Part shown: positions 53,472-62,671 of the stretch, piece by piece
Position numbering within the stretch: the first letter of the stretch is position 1
Layout of the letters: each line of letters opens with the position of its first letter
Assembly (NCBI GenBank): GCA_942490535.1
Contig: CALNXQ010000005.1
Coordinates: forward strand, 310,001 to 374,000
Direction: 5' to 3'
DNA length: 64,000 nt
DNA from: JAEINY01 sp942490535
GTDB lineage: Bacteria; Bacteroidota; Bacteroidia; Bacteroidales; Marinilabiliaceae
Notes under the pieces: model-generated
Database searches by the model: none
What the model saw: only the letters and a program-made list of their open reading frames with translations
Told to the model about the DNA's origin: nothing
Position numbers and translations under genes: made by a program

Positions 53472-54668
53472 ATGGCATCAAAACGAAACATACATTGGTC
53501 CTTTTATGTGGTTCCTTCGCTAGTCATAGCTTTAGCGATCGTCATGGCGTATGCTCCCAGGGAAATTGACTGGTCACTGAGTTACTCCAAGAAAGATAAA
53601 ATACCCTTTGGCAATAGCCTTCTATTTGATCAATTACCAGTCCTTTTTGGCGAGGATGAAAAGGTGGTGACCTGCCATTCAGAATTCACCTCTTTTCTGG
53701 AAGAAGTCATCCCGGAAGCCACCAATTACATTGTTATCAACAAAGCATACCAACCACAAAACCGGGAGCTGGATAAGCTATTAGAGGTCGCTGCAGCAGG
53801 AAATTCCATTTTTATTGCCGCCCAGGATTTATCCGACAACTTATTGGATACATTCCATTTAAAGATCAATGAGATGGACTTACTTCAGCTCAAGCGGCTG
53901 GATTCTGTGAGTTTTAATTTCACCAATCGCCAACTCAAAACCCCATTGGGCTATTGGTATAAAAAAGCCATCAGCAACCATTACTTTACCAGTTACGACA
54001 CTTTAAAAACGACTGTTTTAGGCATTAATGATACCGGGAAAACCAACTTCATCCGCCTCCGGCTGGGTGCCGGAGAAGTGTTCATCAATTTGAATCCACT
54101 GGCTTTTACCAATTATAACATGCTGGTTCAGGATAACTATGCCTACATCTTCAAGTGCCTTTCCTACTTACCCAGGCAGGCTACTGTTTGGGATGAACAT
54201 TACAAACCCAAACCCTTTGAAACGGTCTCTAAACTCATTTACATTCTTAATAACCGTCCCTTGCGCTATGCCTGGTATTTGTTATTAATTGGAACAGCCC
54301 TCTTTTATAGTTTCGAAATGGGCCGCAAACAACGCAAAATACCAATTATTCGTCCGCCGGAAAACAGCACCGTTAGTTTCGTAAAAACCATTGGCCGACT
54401 CTATTTCAGCCGACGGAATCATTTAGACATTGCCAAAAAACGGTATACCTATTTTCTGGAGTTTGTCAGGTCGCGCTATTACATCAACACAACAGCAGAA
54501 CCCGATGAATTACACCAGCAACTTTCTGAAAAATCAGGCATTTCCATTCGTACAGTGAAGCAGCTGTTTGAATTAGGGAGCAGCTTGCACCATATTAAAC
54601 GGTTATCAGAAGAAGATCTGGAACAGTTTAACAAGAAAATTGAATACTTTTACGAACATTGCAGATAA
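53472..54668 (+). CDS. DUF4350 domain membrane protein
   Basis: The 398 residues have an N-terminal helix (FYVVPSLVIALAIVMAYAP), an extracytoplasmic domain with the DUF4350 pattern (NSLLFDQLPVLFGEDE, NLNPLAFTNYNML), a second helix near 268 and a cytoplasmic helical tail. It is part of the MoxR/DUF58/DUF4129 cluster. In such loci the MoxR ATPase is thought to remodel a von Willebrand-type partner; the role of DUF4350 is not known. Confidence 0.82.
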   Translation: MASKRNIHWSFYVVPSLVIALAIVMAYAPREIDWSLSYSKKDKIPFGNSLLFDQLPVLFGEDEKVVTCHSEFTSFLEEVIPEATNYIVINKAYQPQNRELDKLLEVAAAGNSIFIAAQDLSDNLLDTFHLKINEMDLLQLKRLDSVSFNFTNRQLKTPLGYWYKKAISNHYFTSYDTLKTTVLGINDTGKTNFIRLRLGAGEVFINLNPLAFTNYNMLVQDNYAYIFKCLSYLPRQATVWDEHYKPKPFETVSKLIYILNNRPLRYAWYLLLIGTALFYSFEMGRKQRKIPIIRPPENSTVSFVKTIGRLYFSRRNHLDIAKKRYTYFLEFVRSRYYINTTAEPDELHQQLSEKSGISIRTVKQLFELGSSLHHIKRLSEEDLEQFNKKIEYFYEHCR

Positions 54669-54679
54669 AAACTCATAAT

Positions 54680-55660
54680 ATGGATTCACAAAGTCCTTTT
54701 GAAACACGCTTACCACTGGAAGAACTCAATCATGCGGCCTTTCGCATTCGAAATGAAATTAATAAAGTCATTGTTGGCCAGGAAAAAGTAGTGGACATGC
54801 TACTGACAGCCATTATTGCCAATGGCCATGTATTAATTGAAGGCGTTCCGGGAGTGGCCAAAACCATGCTGGCCAAACTGCTTTCAAAATCCATCTCCAC
54901 CGATTTTTCAAGAATCCAGTTTACGCCTGACCTCATGCCCTCTGACGTATTGGGAACCACCATCTTTAATAGCGGGACTTCGGCCTTTGAATTCAATAAA
55001 GGCCCCATCTTCTCCAACCTGGTGTTGATTGATGAGATTAACCGGGCCCCGGCCAAGACTCAAGCCGCCTTGTTCGAAGTGATGGAGGAGCGGCAAGTCA
55101 CCACCGATGGTGTCACGCGGTTGATGCAATCACCCTTTCTGGTATTCGCCACGCAAAACCCGGTGGAGCACGAAGGCACCTACCGCCTACCCGAAGCGCA
55201 ATTGGACCGTTTTATCTTTAAGATAGAAATTGACTATCCAACTTTAGACCAGGAAGTAGGGATTCTGATGAATGCGCAGAAACGGGAAGAAAAAGACGAG
55301 TTAGCCATGATCAATGCCGTGGTAACCGCTGAAGAGATCATCAAATACCAGGAGATGGCCAAAAAAGTACTGGTGGAAGATGACTTACTGCGATACATAG
55401 CCGTGATTATTGATAAAACACGGAGCAGTAGCGCCTTGTTTTTAGGTGGTAGCCCACGTGCATCACTCGCTGTACTCAACGCATCCAAAGCGTTTGCAGC
55501 CCTGGAAGGCCGCGATTTTGTGACACCGGACGACATCAAACAAGTCATCATTCCGGTTCTTCAGCACCGGGTCATTCTAACACCTGAAAAAGAGATGGAA
55601 GGCATTCGCCCCGAAATTGTGGTGCGTCAAATCATTGACTCGGTAGAGGTGCCCCGCTAA
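54680..55660 (+). CDS. MoxR family AAA+ ATPase
   Basis: From ATG 54680 (MDSQSPFETRLPLEEL) the protein has 326 residues. The motifs are VIVGQEKVVDMLLTAI, Walker A GVPGVAKTM, Walker B LVLIDEINRAPAKTQ, sensor FATQNPVEHEGTY and LPEAQLDRFIF. MoxR ATPases act as chaperones for cofactor insertion or complex assembly. The following DUF58 gene is its usual partner. The upstream ATG 54659 lies inside the DUF4350 gene and adds seven unconserved residues. Confidence 0.94.
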   Translation: MDSQSPFETRLPLEELNHAAFRIRNEINKVIVGQEKVVDMLLTAIIANGHVLIEGVPGVAKTMLAKLLSKSISTDFSRIQFTPDLMPSDVLGTTIFNSGTSAFEFNKGPIFSNLVLIDEINRAPAKTQAALFEVMEERQVTTDGVTRLMQSPFLVFATQNPVEHEGTYRLPEAQLDRFIFKIEIDYPTLDQEVGILMNAQKREEKDELAMINAVVTAEEIIKYQEMAKKVLVEDDLLRYIAVIIDKTRSSSALFLGGSPRASLAVLNASKAFAALEGRDFVTPDDIKQVIIPVLQHRVILTPEKEMEGIRPEIVVRQIIDSVEVPR

Positions 55661-55735
55661 TCCATGCGATTATTATTGTAACTCATCATCTTTATCCGAC
55701 GGCTTTGGGGTCGTCGGGAAAGCGAAATCTCAACT

Positions 55736-57073
55736 ATGCCGACAAAACGGAAGACATTATTTCTTTCATCCCGATTCTACTATAGCATAGGGGCATTGGT
55801 GGTACTGCTGGCCATGGGTCAGTTTGGCGCCTTCCTGTTCCACCTCTCCCTCATCCTGCTTGCAGCATGGCTATTGGCTGTGTTCACAGATGCCACTTTA
55901 CTCTTTTTTCAAAAAGATGGCGAGATTACCGGCCATCGGGAGATCGATGAACGTTTTTCCAATGGGGATGATAATGAAATTCGAATTACGCTTCAGAATC
56001 ACTACCCATTCCCGGTCACTTTAAAAATCATTGACGAGGTACCCATTCAATTTCAATACCGTGATTTTTGCCGCCATGTGAGGTTAAAAGCCGGGGCCGT
56101 TGAATACTTCACCTATCAGCTAAGGCCGGTGCAACGAGGCGAATATCATTTTGGCGCGCTGAATGTCTTTACCATTTCGCCCTTGGGCTTATTACACCGT
56201 CGTTTCCGTTTCTCTGCGGATGTGATGGCTAAAGTGTATCCTTCCTTCAAAGAGATGAAGAAGTTTGAGATGATGGCGATCTCCAACCGCTTAACCGAAG
56301 TAGGCATAAAAAAAGTGAGACGGGTCGGCCATCAGATGGAATTTGATCAGATCCGTGAATACATCAAAGGCGATGATTACCGCACCATCAACTGGAAAGC
56401 CACTGCACGTAAAGGTAGTGTAATGGTGAACCAGTACCAGGAAGAGCGGTCGCAACAAGTGATTTCGGTGATCGACATGGGCCGTTCCATGAAAATGCCC
56501 TTTTCCGGTATGACCCTCCTGGATTATGCCATCAACACCTCCTTGGTGCTTTCCAAAATTGCCATGCTGAAACAGGACAAAGCCGGGTTGATAACCTTCA
56601 ATAATGAAGTGCGTTCCATCGTGCCGCCCCAACGTAACGGAAAGCACATGCAAACCATTATGGAAACGCTTTACAACCAGACCACCAGCTTTGAAGAGCA
56701 CAACATGCGGGCATTGTATACCATGGTGCGACGCCGCATTCATCACCGTAGCCTGATTGTACTTTACACCAATTTTGAGAGCATTAGCGCTGCCCATCAT
56801 CAGATCGCTTTATTGCAAAAACTGGCTCAGGATCACCTGGTGATGGTGGTTTTCTTTGAAAATACCGAATTGTATAAATTAACCAAAGAACGCGCAACGG
56901 ATATTGAAGGCATTTATGTAAAAACCATTGCCGAAAAATTTGCCTTCGATAAAAAATTAATCGTGAAAGAACTGGAGCGCTATGGCATCTTCTCGGTGTT
57001 AACAGAACCAGGCAAACTAACCATAGAAACCATTAACAAATACCTCGAACTAAAATCCAGGGGCTTGATTTAA
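55736..57073 (+). CDS. DUF58 (von Willebrand-like) protein
   Basis: The 445 residues comprise two N-terminal helices (YYSIGALVVLLAMGQFGAFLF, LSLILLAAWLLAVF) and a beta-rich segment. The DUF58 core has GDDYRTINWKATARKGSVMVNQY and the vWA-like SVIDMGRSMKM with a MIDAS-type DxGxS variant. It is expected to work with the MoxR ATPase. It closes the operon, and a 22-bp periodic array starts right after its stop. Confidence 0.9.
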   Translation: MPTKRKTLFLSSRFYYSIGALVVLLAMGQFGAFLFHLSLILLAAWLLAVFTDATLLFFQKDGEITGHREIDERFSNGDDNEIRITLQNHYPFPVTLKIIDEVPIQFQYRDFCRHVRLKAGAVEYFTYQLRPVQRGEYHFGALNVFTISPLGLLHRRFRFSADVMAKVYPSFKEMKKFEMMAISNRLTEVGIKKVRRVGHQMEFDQIREYIKGDDYRTINWKATARKGSVMVNQYQEERSQQVISVIDMGRSMKMPFSGMTLLDYAINTSLVLSKIAMLKQDKAGLITFNNEVRSIVPPQRNGKHMQTIMETLYNQTTSFEEHNMRALYTMVRRRIHHRSLIVLYTNFESISAAHHQIALLQKLAQDHLVMVVFFENTELYKLTKERATDIEGIYVKTIAEKFAFDKKLIVKELERYGIFSVLTEPGKLTIETINKYLELKSRGLI

Positions 57074-57084
57074 AATTCAGGCAA

Positions 57085-57262
57085 AAAACACGCCTCATCA
57101 CTACTAAAACCACACGTCATTTAGTCCAAAACCACGTGTGGTTTGCCCTGAAATCACACGTCATTTCAGTTAAAACCATGTGTGACCTGTTCCTCTAACA
57201 CACGTCATGTGTTGCCATCTCACAGGTCATTAGTGCGAACGATACACGTGGCCCTGCCTGAA
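57085..57262 (+). repeat. Degenerate 22/44-bp array, CACGT motif
   Basis: CACG cores start at 57089, 57113, 57133, 57157, 57177 (CATG), 57201, about 57223 (CAGG) and 57245. Alternate copies are exactly 44 bases apart (57113, 57157, 57201, 57245 and 57089, 57133, 57177). One class reads CACACGTCAT. The other reads CCACGTGTGG and contains the reverse complement of the first. The array begins 12 bases after the DUF58 stop. The remaining gap to 57475 is AT-rich, with nothing clear. Confidence 0.78.
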
Positions 57263-57475
57263 ATCAGACTATACATCTTTAGGCTGAATACTAAAGTCCT
57301 TCCAACGATCACTCATTTTTATTGAAAAATTTCGCTAATTGACATGCGTGTTAATAGTCACTAAATTGTCATACTTAAAGAAAGATTAACAATTCACTAA
57401 TTTCGGCTTAATTTAGAACAGTGGTTGTTGATTTAGATTTGCTACAGGATTTATTAATGACTAAAACTGTGGGGT

Positions 57476-58159
57476 ATGCAACAAATAGGCACAGCTTTCA
57501 AACAACTTCCGGAGAGTGTAATGGTAAACGATCTCCTGGATCAGGGACTCATGGCATTAATGTCACGCCAGCAATGGAGTGCAGAGACTTTTTACTTATC
57601 AGGTTATGAAACATTGACCTTTAATCGCAACCTGGATTTTGCCCTGGAAACCGTGCTGAGTTCGGTCGTACCCTTTGAAAAAGAACTGCTCATCATTAGT
57701 AATGACGCGACGAACCTTAAAATAATTAACCTGTGCGAAAAACACCTGGTGAATTACCGAATTGTTGCTATGCCAGCTAACGAAGAAGAGTGGAATACCC
57801 TGAAAAGCACTTTAACTAACTACCGCAAATTCTCCCATGTATTGGTATCAGGAGATGTATCTTCGGACTGCAACCGATCTCACTTGCTCCAATTGGGATC
57901 CTATCTTGAGAATTCGCGTATTGGATTTATCCTGCATTGCAATCATCAACCAATGATCTTATCAGATGTGAGGGCAATTGGTGTGGATTATATGATTTGC
58001 AATGGCTTGGGATGTACCGTTAGTTCACTCGTGCTGGCAAAACGCAGTCGATTGGTGCAAGCAGAAGGAACATCGCGTAACTCCATGTTTGATTTATATG
58101 GCTACTGGCAAAAATCGTTACACCGGCGAAAAGCGGGCATTGAACCCATGGCAGTGTAA
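57476..58159 (+). CDS. Degenerate class V aminotransferase-like protein
   Basis: The 227-residue protein follows the layout of PhnW-type class V aminotransferases. It has a sheet-helix segment FYLSGYETLTFNRNLDFALE, then SSVVPFEKELLIISN, HVLVSGDVSSDCNRSHLLQLG, and a C-terminal NSMFDLYGYWQKSLHRR. The place where the PLP-binding Lys is expected (YMICNGLGCTVSSLVLA) has no Lys. The N-terminal and C-terminal small domains are missing. If the homology is right, it is a PLP-independent pseudo-enzyme or a decayed gene. No phosphonate genes are nearby. Confidence 0.5.
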   Translation: MQQIGTAFKQLPESVMVNDLLDQGLMALMSRQQWSAETFYLSGYETLTFNRNLDFALETVLSSVVPFEKELLIISNDATNLKIINLCEKHLVNYRIVAMPANEEEWNTLKSTLTNYRKFSHVLVSGDVSSDCNRSHLLQLGSYLENSRIGFILHCNHQPMILSDVRAIGVDYMICNGLGCTVSSLVLAKRSRLVQAEGTSRNSMFDLYGYWQKSLHRRKAGIEPMAV

Positions 58160-58217
58160 AAACAGATACCATAAGCGTGTGCCAGGAATGGCATTATCAG
58201 TAAATGTTGATTGATAC

Positions 58218-58265
58218 AAAAAAGATTAAGGCAGGAAAATGGATTTCCTGCCTTAATCTTTTTTT
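58218..58265 (+). terminator. Terminator after the aminotransferase-like gene
   Basis: A long perfect stem, with AAGATTAAGGCAGGAAA on the left and TTTCCTGCCTTAATCTT on the right, is flanked by A and T runs. It could act in both directions. Confidence 0.82.
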
Positions 58266-58348
58266 AACATCCCCTTATTCGTTGCATTAACTTCTTCTCC
58301 CCTTAACGTGTGATTATTTTTATCAGCTTAAAATTGCCATAGAAATCA

Positions 58349-59233
58349 ATGGCAATTCAAATGAAGCAAAAAGAAATCCAAACATCACCAAAAAGAAACA
58401 TTGAGGCAGTTGTAATTTCCGATATCCATTTGGGAACCTATGGCTGTAAAGCCAACCAACTGGTGGCTTACCTGAGAACAGTTTCTCCGGATGTGTTAGT
58501 TCTCAATGGCGATATCATCGATGTGTGGCAATTCAGTAAATCGTATTTCCCCAAAAGCCACTTCAAAGTCATTCGACAAATATTAAAATTAATGGAAAAC
58601 GGTACGAAGGTGTATTACCTGGCTGGTAACCATGATGAAGTATTACGCCGTTTCGTAGGGCTCTCTCTGGGCAATTTAATGTTGGAGAATAAGGTCGTTC
58701 TGGAACTGGATGGTAAAAAGACCTGGATATTCCACGGCGATGTGTTTGACGTGGTGATGCACCATTCGAAATGGCTGGCCAAATTGGGCGCAGTGGGCTA
58801 TGGCCTGCTCACTCTCATCAACCGGCTGGTCAATGCATTGCTGCTGTTGCTGGGTCACCGAAAAATATCCTTATCCCGTGATGTTAAAAAAGCCGTCAAA
58901 GGCAAAAAAAGCATTACCACCCGGTTCGAAAAAACAGTATCCCAATTAGCCATCCAGAAAGGCTACGAATATGCCATCTGCGGGCACATTCACTGGCCCG
59001 AGAAGAAACAGTTAAGTTCTGAACACGGAAATGTGACCTACTTAAACAGCGGTGATTGGGTCGAAAACATGACCGCCCTTGAATACCGGGATAAGGATTG
59101 GCACCTGGTGTATTGTGATCGCTATGAAACACTGGAAGATGAAACAGATGATCAGCCGGTCACCGAAGACTTGCTCCTTCCCAGGGAAAAAATCCTTTTC
59201 AAAACTATGTTTAAAGATGTGATAGCCAGTTAA
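58349..59233 (+). CDS. LpxH-like metallophosphoesterase
   Basis: The 294 residues contain the calcineurin-type metal motifs SDIHLG (D25, H27), NGDIID, AGNHDE (93-97), HGDVFDVV and CGHIHWP. The best fit is UDP-2,3-diacylglucosamine hydrolase-like proteins of lipid A synthesis, though this subgroup in Bacteroidota is often annotated only as UDP-diacylglucosamine diphosphatase. Eleven bases downstream is a glycosyltransferase gene, consistent with an envelope lipid role. Confidence 0.82.
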   Translation: MAIQMKQKEIQTSPKRNIEAVVISDIHLGTYGCKANQLVAYLRTVSPDVLVLNGDIIDVWQFSKSYFPKSHFKVIRQILKLMENGTKVYYLAGNHDEVLRRFVGLSLGNLMLENKVVLELDGKKTWIFHGDVFDVVMHHSKWLAKLGAVGYGLLTLINRLVNALLLLLGHRKISLSRDVKKAVKGKKSITTRFEKTVSQLAIQKGYEYAICGHIHWPEKKQLSSEHGNVTYLNSGDWVENMTALEYRDKDWHLVYCDRYETLEDETDDQPVTEDLLLPREKILFKTMFKDVIAS

Positions 59234-59244
59234 ACTGTATAACC

Positions 59245-60276
59245 ATGAAAATACTTTACGCCATTCAAGGAACCGGCAACGGACATGTGGCCCGTGCTTT
59301 TGATATCATTCCTGAACTTAGAAAATACGGTCAGGTAGACTTAGTATTAAGCGGCAATCAATGCGACATTGAGCTGCCCTGGGAAATCAAATACCGATAT
59401 AAAGGCATGAGTTTTATCTTTGGCAAAAAAGGTGGTGTAGACTTGTGGGCGACTATCAAAAATATGGATCCGTGGCGGTTTATAAAGGAAATGACTGCCG
59501 TACCGGTGGGGGATTACGATGTGGTATTAAACGACTTTGAACCGGTTGTAGCCTGGGCGTGCCTGCTAAGAGGGGTCGACTGCACAGGCTTGAGTCACCA
59601 AAGTGCCGTTTTGCACCCCGATGCACCGCTGCCTGACAAGGTGGACCTCTTGGGCAGACTGATTCTGAAGTATTATGCCCCGGTCAAAAAATCCTATGGC
59701 TTTCATTTTAAAAAGCTCGGTAAGCAAATATCGACACCGGTCATTCGCCGCGATGTCCGTGAATCAGAAATCACTAACAAGGGTCATTACACAGTCTATC
59801 TGCCGGCCTATGATGATGCCACCATTTGCCGGGTATTGTCCCAATTCCCACAAGTGAAGTGGCAGGTCTTTTCGAAGCACAACAAACAGCCGTTTATCAC
59901 AGATAACGTGGAAGTATATTCTGTTGATAAAAATAGTTTTACTAAAAGTATGGTTGCCGCCACTGGTATTTTATGTACAGCTGGTTTTGAAACACCTGCG
60001 GAAGCCTTATTCCTGGGTAAGAAACTGTGCGTCATGCCCATGAAAGGGCAATACGAGCAACAGTGTAATGCAGCTCTGCTCAGCGAAATGGGTGTTGTTG
60101 TTATAGATGATATCACAAGAGCCATTGACCAGATCAGTCAATGGCTGGCAACACCGGAACAGATAACCGTGTATTATCCGGATACTACCGCTCAACTAAT
60201 AGATGAAGTACTTTACAACAGTCTGGAAGAAGCACATACAGGATTAACGCCCTCCTTCAGTAACTATTCGATGTAA
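59245..60276 (+). CDS. Glycosyltransferase, GT-B fold (MGT-like)
   Basis: The 343-residue protein starts with ILYAIQGTGNGHVARAFDIIPEL, the glycine-rich loop of GT-B enzymes such as MurG and diacylglycerol glucosyltransferases. The C-terminal donor-site segment is GILCTAGFETPAEALFLGKKLCVMP, followed by EQQCNAALLSEMG. It probably transfers a sugar from a nucleotide donor to a lipid. It shares an operon with the LpxH-like gene; the product could be a glycolipid. Sugar and acceptor are unknown. Confidence 0.85.
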   Translation: MKILYAIQGTGNGHVARAFDIIPELRKYGQVDLVLSGNQCDIELPWEIKYRYKGMSFIFGKKGGVDLWATIKNMDPWRFIKEMTAVPVGDYDVVLNDFEPVVAWACLLRGVDCTGLSHQSAVLHPDAPLPDKVDLLGRLILKYYAPVKKSYGFHFKKLGKQISTPVIRRDVRESEITNKGHYTVYLPAYDDATICRVLSQFPQVKWQVFSKHNKQPFITDNVEVYSVDKNSFTKSMVAATGILCTAGFETPAEALFLGKKLCVMPMKGQYEQQCNAALLSEMGVVVIDDITRAIDQISQWLATPEQITVYYPDTTAQLIDEVLYNSLEEAHTGLTPSFSNYSM

Positions 60277-60451
60277 TCTGCGTCCTACTATTGCATCTGC
60301 TTATTGTTAATTCAATTGATCAGATTTAACTCGTATATAAATCCAATTATTCCCTGTTAGTAAATAGAATAATTGAAATTGAATGTTCGTTTCAAACATC
60401 ATTCATTGACCCAATTTTTATATTATTTTTAGCGCAGATAATTATTCACAA

Positions 60452-62197
60452 ATGGAATTAATTTCAAATCATAAATTGGAATCTGCCGGTCTCCACGTAC
60501 CGGGCAATACCATCATCCGAAAGGCTCTGTTTAGTTATTTAAAAGTGGATAAAATGAACCACTTGTGCGATCAGGATATGTTGGCACACAGTGGCGTGGA
60601 GTTCATTGAAGAAGTATTTCAAAAACTCAACATTCATTTTGAAATCCCAGATGGCGAATTGAAACACCTGCCTGTCACCGGCCCATATATTATCATGGCC
60701 AATCATCCCTTCGGTTTCCTGGATGGCCTGGTGATGCTAAACGTCATGGCACAAATAAATCCGGATTTTAGAGTATTGGCTAATTTTTTCTTAAAGCAGT
60801 TTGGCCCTATCAGTCCATTCTTTATAGAATTGAATCCCTTTGCTTCCAAAAACAAACAAAACATGCGGGGCATGAAGGAAGCCTACACTCACTTAAAGCA
60901 AGGATTTCCGCTGGGTATTTTTCCGGCGGGAGAAGTCGCAACCATGCAAAAAGGACTGGGAAAAATAGAAGACAAAGTATGGGATCCGGGAGCTGTCAAG
61001 TTTATGGTAAATGCCAATGTGCCCATCATCCCCATGTACTTTTATGGTTCCAACAGTCTAAAATTTCATTTGCTGGGAAAAATACATCCGTATTTACGAA
61101 CCCTCTCCATTCCATCGGAGTTTTTCAAAAAAGAAAACCAAACCATTCGTTTGCGCATTGGGAAGCCCATCCTGCCCGGTGAACTGAGTGATTTTAACAA
61201 CTATGACCGCGCCGGCCGCTATTTGCGAACCTGCCTCTATGCCTTGGGTTCAAAAGTCGATGTGAAAAAGTTCTTCAGGGTTAATCTCCATAAAATTAAA
61301 CAACCGGAAACCATCATTGATCCCATTCCGGCTGAAGATATTAAACGGGAACTGGAAAAGTTAAAGGCAAAAGACGGCTTATTACTGACCAAGTCCAGCT
61401 TCGAAGTATATCTGGGCCAAGTCCCGCAAATCCCACAAATTCTGCGCGAATTAGGCCGATTACGAGAAGTAACCTTCCGACAGGTGGGTGAAGGCACCAA
61501 CAAAAAGATGGATGTGGATGAATACGATATCTATTACCAACACCTGTTTGTGTGGGATAAAAAAGAAGATCGAATTATCGGGGCCTACCGGCTGGGGCAA
61601 GGCGATCAGATTATCGAACGCTATTCCAAACGGGGCTTTTACGTGACCAGCTTGTTCGATCTGGACGATCAAATGGTCCCCATCCTAAATCGCACATTGG
61701 AATTAGGCCGCTCATTTGTGACCAAAGAATTTCAACAAAAACCATTACCGCTGTTTCTGCTTTGGCAGGGCATATTGGCTTTTCTTTCCAAAAACAGCCA
61801 CTACCGTTACCTGATGGGACCTGTGAGCATCAGTAATGATTTCACGCGTTTCTCAAAAGATGTATTAATAGCGTTTATAAAAAAGCACTACTACAATGCG
61901 GAGATGGCCAGCATGGTGTATCCCCGGAAAGAATTCAAGGTGAAAACGAATAGTGATGACATTGATGTGGTATTGGAGCGCCATGCCAATGATCTGCGAA
62001 AACTGGATCAATTCATTTCCGGAATTGAGCCCGGCTATTTGAAAATACCCGTTCTGTTGAAACAGTACATCAAACAAAATGCGCACATCATCGGCTTTAA
62101 TGTTGATCCCAAATTTAACAACTGTCTGGATGGGTTAATGATTGCCGATATCAAAGAGATGCCGGAAGGGACATTTGATTTTCTCTATCGCACATAG
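60452..62197 (+). CDS. Bifunctional acyltransferase, OlsF-like
   Basis: The 581 residues have an N-terminal PlsC-type acyltransferase with NHPFGFLD (84-91) and FPAGEVA (157-163). A C-terminal GNAT/hemolysin-like domain (about 320-575) has RLGQGDQIIERYSKRGFYVTSL and SHYRYLMGPVSISNDF. OlsF enzymes use this pair to N-acylate ornithine (C-terminal half) and then O-acylate the product (N-terminal half), making ornithine lipid. Both catalytic motifs look intact. It is a single gene after an AT-rich leader. Other aminolipids are possible substrates. Confidence 0.78.
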   Translation: MELISNHKLESAGLHVPGNTIIRKALFSYLKVDKMNHLCDQDMLAHSGVEFIEEVFQKLNIHFEIPDGELKHLPVTGPYIIMANHPFGFLDGLVMLNVMAQINPDFRVLANFFLKQFGPISPFFIELNPFASKNKQNMRGMKEAYTHLKQGFPLGIFPAGEVATMQKGLGKIEDKVWDPGAVKFMVNANVPIIPMYFYGSNSLKFHLLGKIHPYLRTLSIPSEFFKKENQTIRLRIGKPILPGELSDFNNYDRAGRYLRTCLYALGSKVDVKKFFRVNLHKIKQPETIIDPIPAEDIKRELEKLKAKDGLLLTKSSFEVYLGQVPQIPQILRELGRLREVTFRQVGEGTNKKMDVDEYDIYYQHLFVWDKKEDRIIGAYRLGQGDQIIERYSKRGFYVTSLFDLDDQMVPILNRTLELGRSFVTKEFQQKPLPLFLLWQGILAFLSKNSHYRYLMGPVSISNDFTRFSKDVLIAFIKKHYYNAEMASMVYPRKEFKVKTNSDDIDVVLERHANDLRKLDQFISGIEPGYLKIPVLLKQYIKQNAHIIGFNVDPKFNNCLDGLMIADIKEMPEGTFDFLYRT

Positions 62198-62225
62198 CGC
62201 ACAACAACGAATGTCAAAAAAATAT

Positions 62226-62266
62226 AACCGCCGGATGTCTCCTCAACAATGACATCCGGCGGTTTT
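62226..62266. terminator. Bidirectional terminator between convergent genes
   Basis: AACCGCCGGATGTC (62226-62239) and GACATCCGGCGGTT (62251-62264) form a perfect 14-bp stem, with an A run on the left and T on the right. It separates the OlsF-like gene and the ArsC-like gene. Confidence 0.88.
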
Positions 62267-62319
62267 CATATCCTTTAAACGCTGACGCGCTCAGGCATCA
62301 GCCGCCATCCTGGATCCAA

Positions 62320-62661
62320 TTACAAAATGGTATCAATTAATTCCACAGGACGGGCAATAACAGCCTTTTCACCATTGATTACGATGGGCCGTTCAAGTAA
62401 CTGCGGGTATTCCAGCATGGCCAAAATCCATTCTTCGTCGGATAACTCCTTATCTGCGAATTCGGTTTTATAAACCTCTTCACCCTTACGAATGACGTCC
62501 AGCGGATGCAGGTCCAATTTCTCCAGTATTTCGCTTAGCTCATCCGGTGTTAAAGGCTCGTCCAGATATTTGATCACTTCCGGTTCAATCCCCTTATCTT
62601 CCAGATATTTTAAACCAGCTCTGCTCTTAGAGCAACGTGGATTATGCAATATTTCTATCAT
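62320..62661 (-). CDS. ArsC/Spx-family reductase-like protein
   Basis: I use ATG 62661 (MIEILHNPRCSKSR), giving 113 residues. The frame can be opened to 62703 but that would overlap prfB by 32 bases. The catalytic Cys is Cys10 in CSKSR. The protein also has LDEPLTPDELSEIL, LDVIRKGEEVYK and the late ERPIVINGEKAVIARP with the Arg residues of glutaredoxin-coupled arsenate reductases. No arsenic genes are near, so a YffB-like general role is possible. Confidence 0.85.
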   Translation of the reverse strand: MIEILHNPRCSKSRAGLKYLEDKGIEPEVIKYLDEPLTPDELSEILEKLDLHPLDVIRKGEEVYKTEFADKELSDEEWILAMLEYPQLLERPIVINGEKAVIARPVELIDTIL

Positions 62662-62671
62662 GACACAAATT

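Noticed and set aside
57085..57262. Considered as an integron attC or REP cluster
   Set aside because: No integrase is near, and the units lack the inverted R/L boxes of attC and the stem-loop form of REP elements.
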